Below, piece after piece: positions 5,145 through 7,204 of a stretch of DNA of 7,204 nucleotides. The first letter of the stretch is position 1. Each line of letters begins with the position of its first letter. The notes below the pieces were generated by a model. It saw only the letters and a list, made by a program, of their open reading frames with translations, ran no database searches and had not been told where the DNA came from. Made by a program: the position numbers and the translations under genes. This DNA is from a bacterium (GTDB lineage: Bacteria > Chloroflexota > Dormibacteria > UBA8260 > Bog-877), in contig JAJYWM010000091.1 of the NCBI GenBank assembly GCA_021791455.1, positions 1-7,204 of the forward strand. Direction: 5' to 3'.

Positions 5145-7204
5145 ATGCCGCGCGCGGGTATTCTGGCAATCGGCTCGGCTACGGTCCTGTGGGTTGCCGG
5201 ACTGTCGTTCGCGGTGTCGCCTGTACTTGCCGCGTCACCTGCAGTGACTGGTGGGCATGGTGCCGCGGTCGACCGTGTAGCGGCCCCAACGGCGAACGGC
5301 CTCCGTCCTCCTTTGCACCTGCCGTCGGGTCCCAGCCGATTCGTGGTGGGCGCCAGTACCCGGGTAACCGGAACCGCTCTAGCCAGTGCGGGTCGCCGTG
5401 CTTGGCCAGCAGTGCCTCCGGCTCCCACGGCGGGAGGGACCCGATCGGCGCAGTTGGCAGGCTCCACTTCCAACAATGAGGCCTACACAGCCCTTCCACC
5501 CACTCGGCTGCTCGACACCAGGACCAACGGGGAAACCCTAGGTCCGAGCGCCAGCCTAAACTTGGAGGTGATTGGTGGGAGTGTGCCAGCGTCTGCTACG
5601 GCGGTGGCGCTCAATGTGACCGTTACCGACACCACGGCGCCAAGCTATCTGACGGTGTACCCCGCAGGAGAGGCGCTGCCCTTGGTTTCCAACCTCAACT
5701 GGGTGTCTGGGGATACGGTCCCCAACTTGGTCATTGTCCCGATCGGTGCTGGCGGCCAGGTGACCTTCTACAACGACTTGGGCAGCACCGACGTCGTTGT
5801 GGACCTAGAGGGCTACTTTGCCCCGGAGCCTTCCAACAGCACCGCTGGCAGCTACGTCCCACTGACCCCGGCCCGTATAGCGGACACGCGGGCCAATAGC
5901 GGGGAACCTTATAGCGGGGACACCCTTAGCCCGGGCGGGTCGCTGAACGTGCAGGTGGGCGGAGTGGGTGGAGTCCCGAGCCCCGGTGTGACCGCCGCAC
6001 TCATGAATGTCACTGTCACCAATACGACTGCAGCCAGCTACCTGACGGTCTACCCGCAAGGAGGGGCACGGCCTCTGGCCTCCAACCTGAACTGGCCCGC
6101 CGGAGACACTGTTGCCAACCGAGTGGTGGTGCCGGTGAACCCGTCAACGGGCCAGATCACCGTTTACAACGATGCGGGCAACACGGACGTGGTGATTGAC
6201 GTTGATGGGTACTTCACCAACGGCGCGGCCACGCCGTCCAACGCGAGCTTGTTCAGCACCATTAGCCCGACCCGCGTTCTCGACACACGCCAGACCGGCC
6301 AGACTCTTGGGCCAGGCACTTCCCTGACCCAGCAGCTCGGCGGGCTGGACGGAATAGCGGCCAATGCCACCGCTGTCGTGACCAACGTGACCGCGACCGA
6401 CACGACTGCGCCGAGCTACTTCACGGTCTACCCTGGAGGGGTTCAACCCTTGGCTTCGGACGTCAACTGGTCCGCCGGGCAAACGGTCCCGAATCTCACC
6501 GTTGCCACTTTGAGTAGCGGTGGGTCGATCACGGTGTACAACGATGCCGGACGCGCGGACCTGGTGATAGACGCGTTCGGCTATTTCGGGCCACGGGTCC
6601 CTTTGACCATCACCACCAACTCGCTTCCGACTGGAACGGTGGGAACTGCCTACTCCGCGACGCTCACAGCCTCGGGCGGCACCCCACCGTATTCGTGGCA
6701 GGTGATCTCCGGCTCCCTACCCAGTGGCCTGGCGCTGGCATCGGACGGAGTCATCTCTGGAAACCCCTCCGTCGCGGGTACGTCGGCCTTCTCAGTGCAG
6801 GTCGCGGACTCTACCACACCGACGCCGACGACCGCGACAGCGTCTCTGTCGCTGACTGTCTACTTGGGCCCGCCGTCGACTGCTTCGAGCCCGAACTGGT
6901 CCGGTTACGTCCTCCAGAGCGGCCCGTACACCTCCGTGACGGGAACCTTCAATGTGCCATCGATCTATGCCTCGTCCACCAATACGGACACTTCCGAGTG
7001 GGTGGGGATAGACGGCGCCTATCCAGACACATCCCTGATTCAAGCTGGGATCGATGAGCCTTACGACGCCAGCACGAACACGTACCTGATCTACGCTTGG
7101 TGGGAGATCCTGCCCGCCTATCCCACCGAAGTGGAGATCTCTTGCAGCTACGTGTGCCCTTCACCCGGCGACAGCATCACCGTCACGATTCAACTGCTCC
7201 GCGG
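5145..7204 (+). CDS. Secreted G1 (eqolisin) peptidase with three 'LDTR' repeats and an Ig-like domain (3' end outside window)
   Basis: The frame is open for 686 codons and runs off the window. Residues 1-29 form a signal peptide (Arg3, hydrophobic 5-24, likely cleavage after VLA29). Residues 30-118 are Ala/Pro/Gly-rich, perhaps a propeptide. Three tandem repeats follow at about 119-225, 242-357 and 375-481. Each opens with P[TA]R[LIV][LA]DTR, holds a core like TAPSYLTVYP...SNLNW.[SA]G.TV.N and ends YND.G..D[LV]V[IV]D..GYF; this repeat is familiar from secreted actinobacterial proteins. Residues 486-573 match a putative Ig (He_PIG) domain (GTVGTAYSATLTASGGTPPYSW, LPSGLAL, GVISGNPS). From 584, NWSGYVLQSG, VTGTFNVPS, EWVGIDG (618-624), LIQAGID (631-637) and YAWWEILPAYP (650-660) follow the order of fungal eqolisins. 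Gln633 matches the catalytic Gln; the catalytic Glu should lie beyond the window. The likely role is extracellular, acid-active protein degradation, with the repeats as wall or surface anchors (inference). Confidence 0.88.
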   Translation, partial: MPRAGILAIGSATVLWVAGLSFAVSPVLAASPAVTGGHGAAVDRVAAPTANGLRPPLHLPSGPSRFVVGASTRVTGTALASAGRRAWPAVPPAPTAGGTRSAQLAGSTSNNEAYTALPPTRLLDTRTNGETLGPSASLNLEVIGGSVPASATAVALNVTVTDTTAPSYLTVYPAGEALPLVSNLNWVSGDTVPNLVIVPIGAGGQVTFYNDLGSTDVVVDLEGYFAPEPSNSTAGSYVPLTPARIADTRANSGEPYSGDTLSPGGSLNVQVGGVGGVPSPGVTAALMNVTVTNTTAASYLTVYPQGGARPLASNLNWPAGDTVANRVVVPVNPSTGQITVYNDAGNTDVVIDVDGYFTNGAATPSNASLFSTISPTRVLDTRQTGQTLGPGTSLTQQLGGLDGIAANATAVVTNVTATDTTAPSYFTVYPGGVQPLASDVNWSAGQTVPNLTVATLSSGGSITVYNDAGRADLVIDAFGYFGPRVPLTITTNSLPTGTVGTAYSATLTASGGTPPYSWQVISGSLPSGLALASDGVISGNPSVAGTSAFSVQVADSTTPTPTTATASLSLTVYLGPPSTASSPNWSGYVLQSGPYTSVTGTFNVPSIYASSTNTDTSEWVGIDGAYPDTSLIQAGIDEPYDASTNTYLIYAWWEILPAYPTEVEISCSYVCPSPGDSITVTIQLLR
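5472..6587. repeat. Three tandem coding repeats within the peptidase gene
   Basis: DNA units of roughly 320-350 bases begin near 5499, 5868 and 6267 and end at 5819, 6215 and 6587. The middles are the most alike: around 5625, 6018 and 6396 all three carry variants of ACCGACACGACTGC followed by AGCTAC and ACGGTCTACCC. Similarity is clear but far from identical at synonymous sites, so the duplication is old and kept by selection on the protein rather than by recent recombination. Confidence 0.75.

Noticed and set aside
4829..5476. A 215-codon minus-strand frame across the recombinase end and peptidase start
   Set aside because: It spans two plus-strand genes and their intergenic region, its composition is shadow-like and no ribosome site was seen.
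5189..5479. A plus-strand 96-codon frame inside the peptidase gene
   Set aside because: It overlaps the signal-peptide and linker region in another frame; the peptidase frame is far longer and has a strong ribosome site.
1..7204. CRISPR arrays, tRNA or rRNA genes, insertion-sequence ends
   Set aside because: No regularly spaced short repeats, cloverleaf-like segment with a T-arm, or transposase with terminal repeats was found on reading either strand.

Overview
The window is high-GC DNA with GC-rich third codon positions. It carries a run of short, overlapping plasmid-type or mobile-element genes next to a large secreted protein built of 'LDTR' repeats. This best fits an actinobacterium or a close high-GC relative. 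The secreted protein ends in a G1 (eqolisin) peptidase domain, a family recurrent in acid-habitat organisms, so an acid-tolerant actinobacterium is a reasonable but unproven guess.

Bases 1 to about 5,010 look like one end of an integrated mobile element. A tyrosine recombinase (cut by the window start, catalytic domain complete) is followed by a poorly preserved gene ending in a helix-turn-helix, a small basic charged protein, a tiny ORF, a DUF3987-like replication/NTPase-type protein, two small unknown proteins, a zinc-ribbon protein and a serine recombinase. Stop and start codons overlap as ATGA or GTGA at five junctions (588, 1767, 3092, 3502, 3753), so most of the block reads as translationally coupled. 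Two parts appear decayed: 588-1210, where coding character seems to move between frames, and the 3' part of the zinc-ribbon gene. The latter is broken by an AGCT tetranucleotide duplication at 4213-4220 and apparently restored by a second indel about 70 bases later.

Bases 5,008-5,144 are intergenic, with a 9-bp direct repeat and an 8-bp inverted repeat close to the end of the serine recombinase gene. This is a candidate recombination site or element edge.

From 5,145 to the window end one reading frame is open for 686 codons and runs off the edge. It encodes a signal peptide, a low-complexity Ala/Pro/Gly region, three tandem repeats of about 107-116 residues, one putative Ig-like (He_PIG type) domain and the first part of a G1 peptidase. 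It is the largest gene here, and its composition and role are unrelated to the mobile block.
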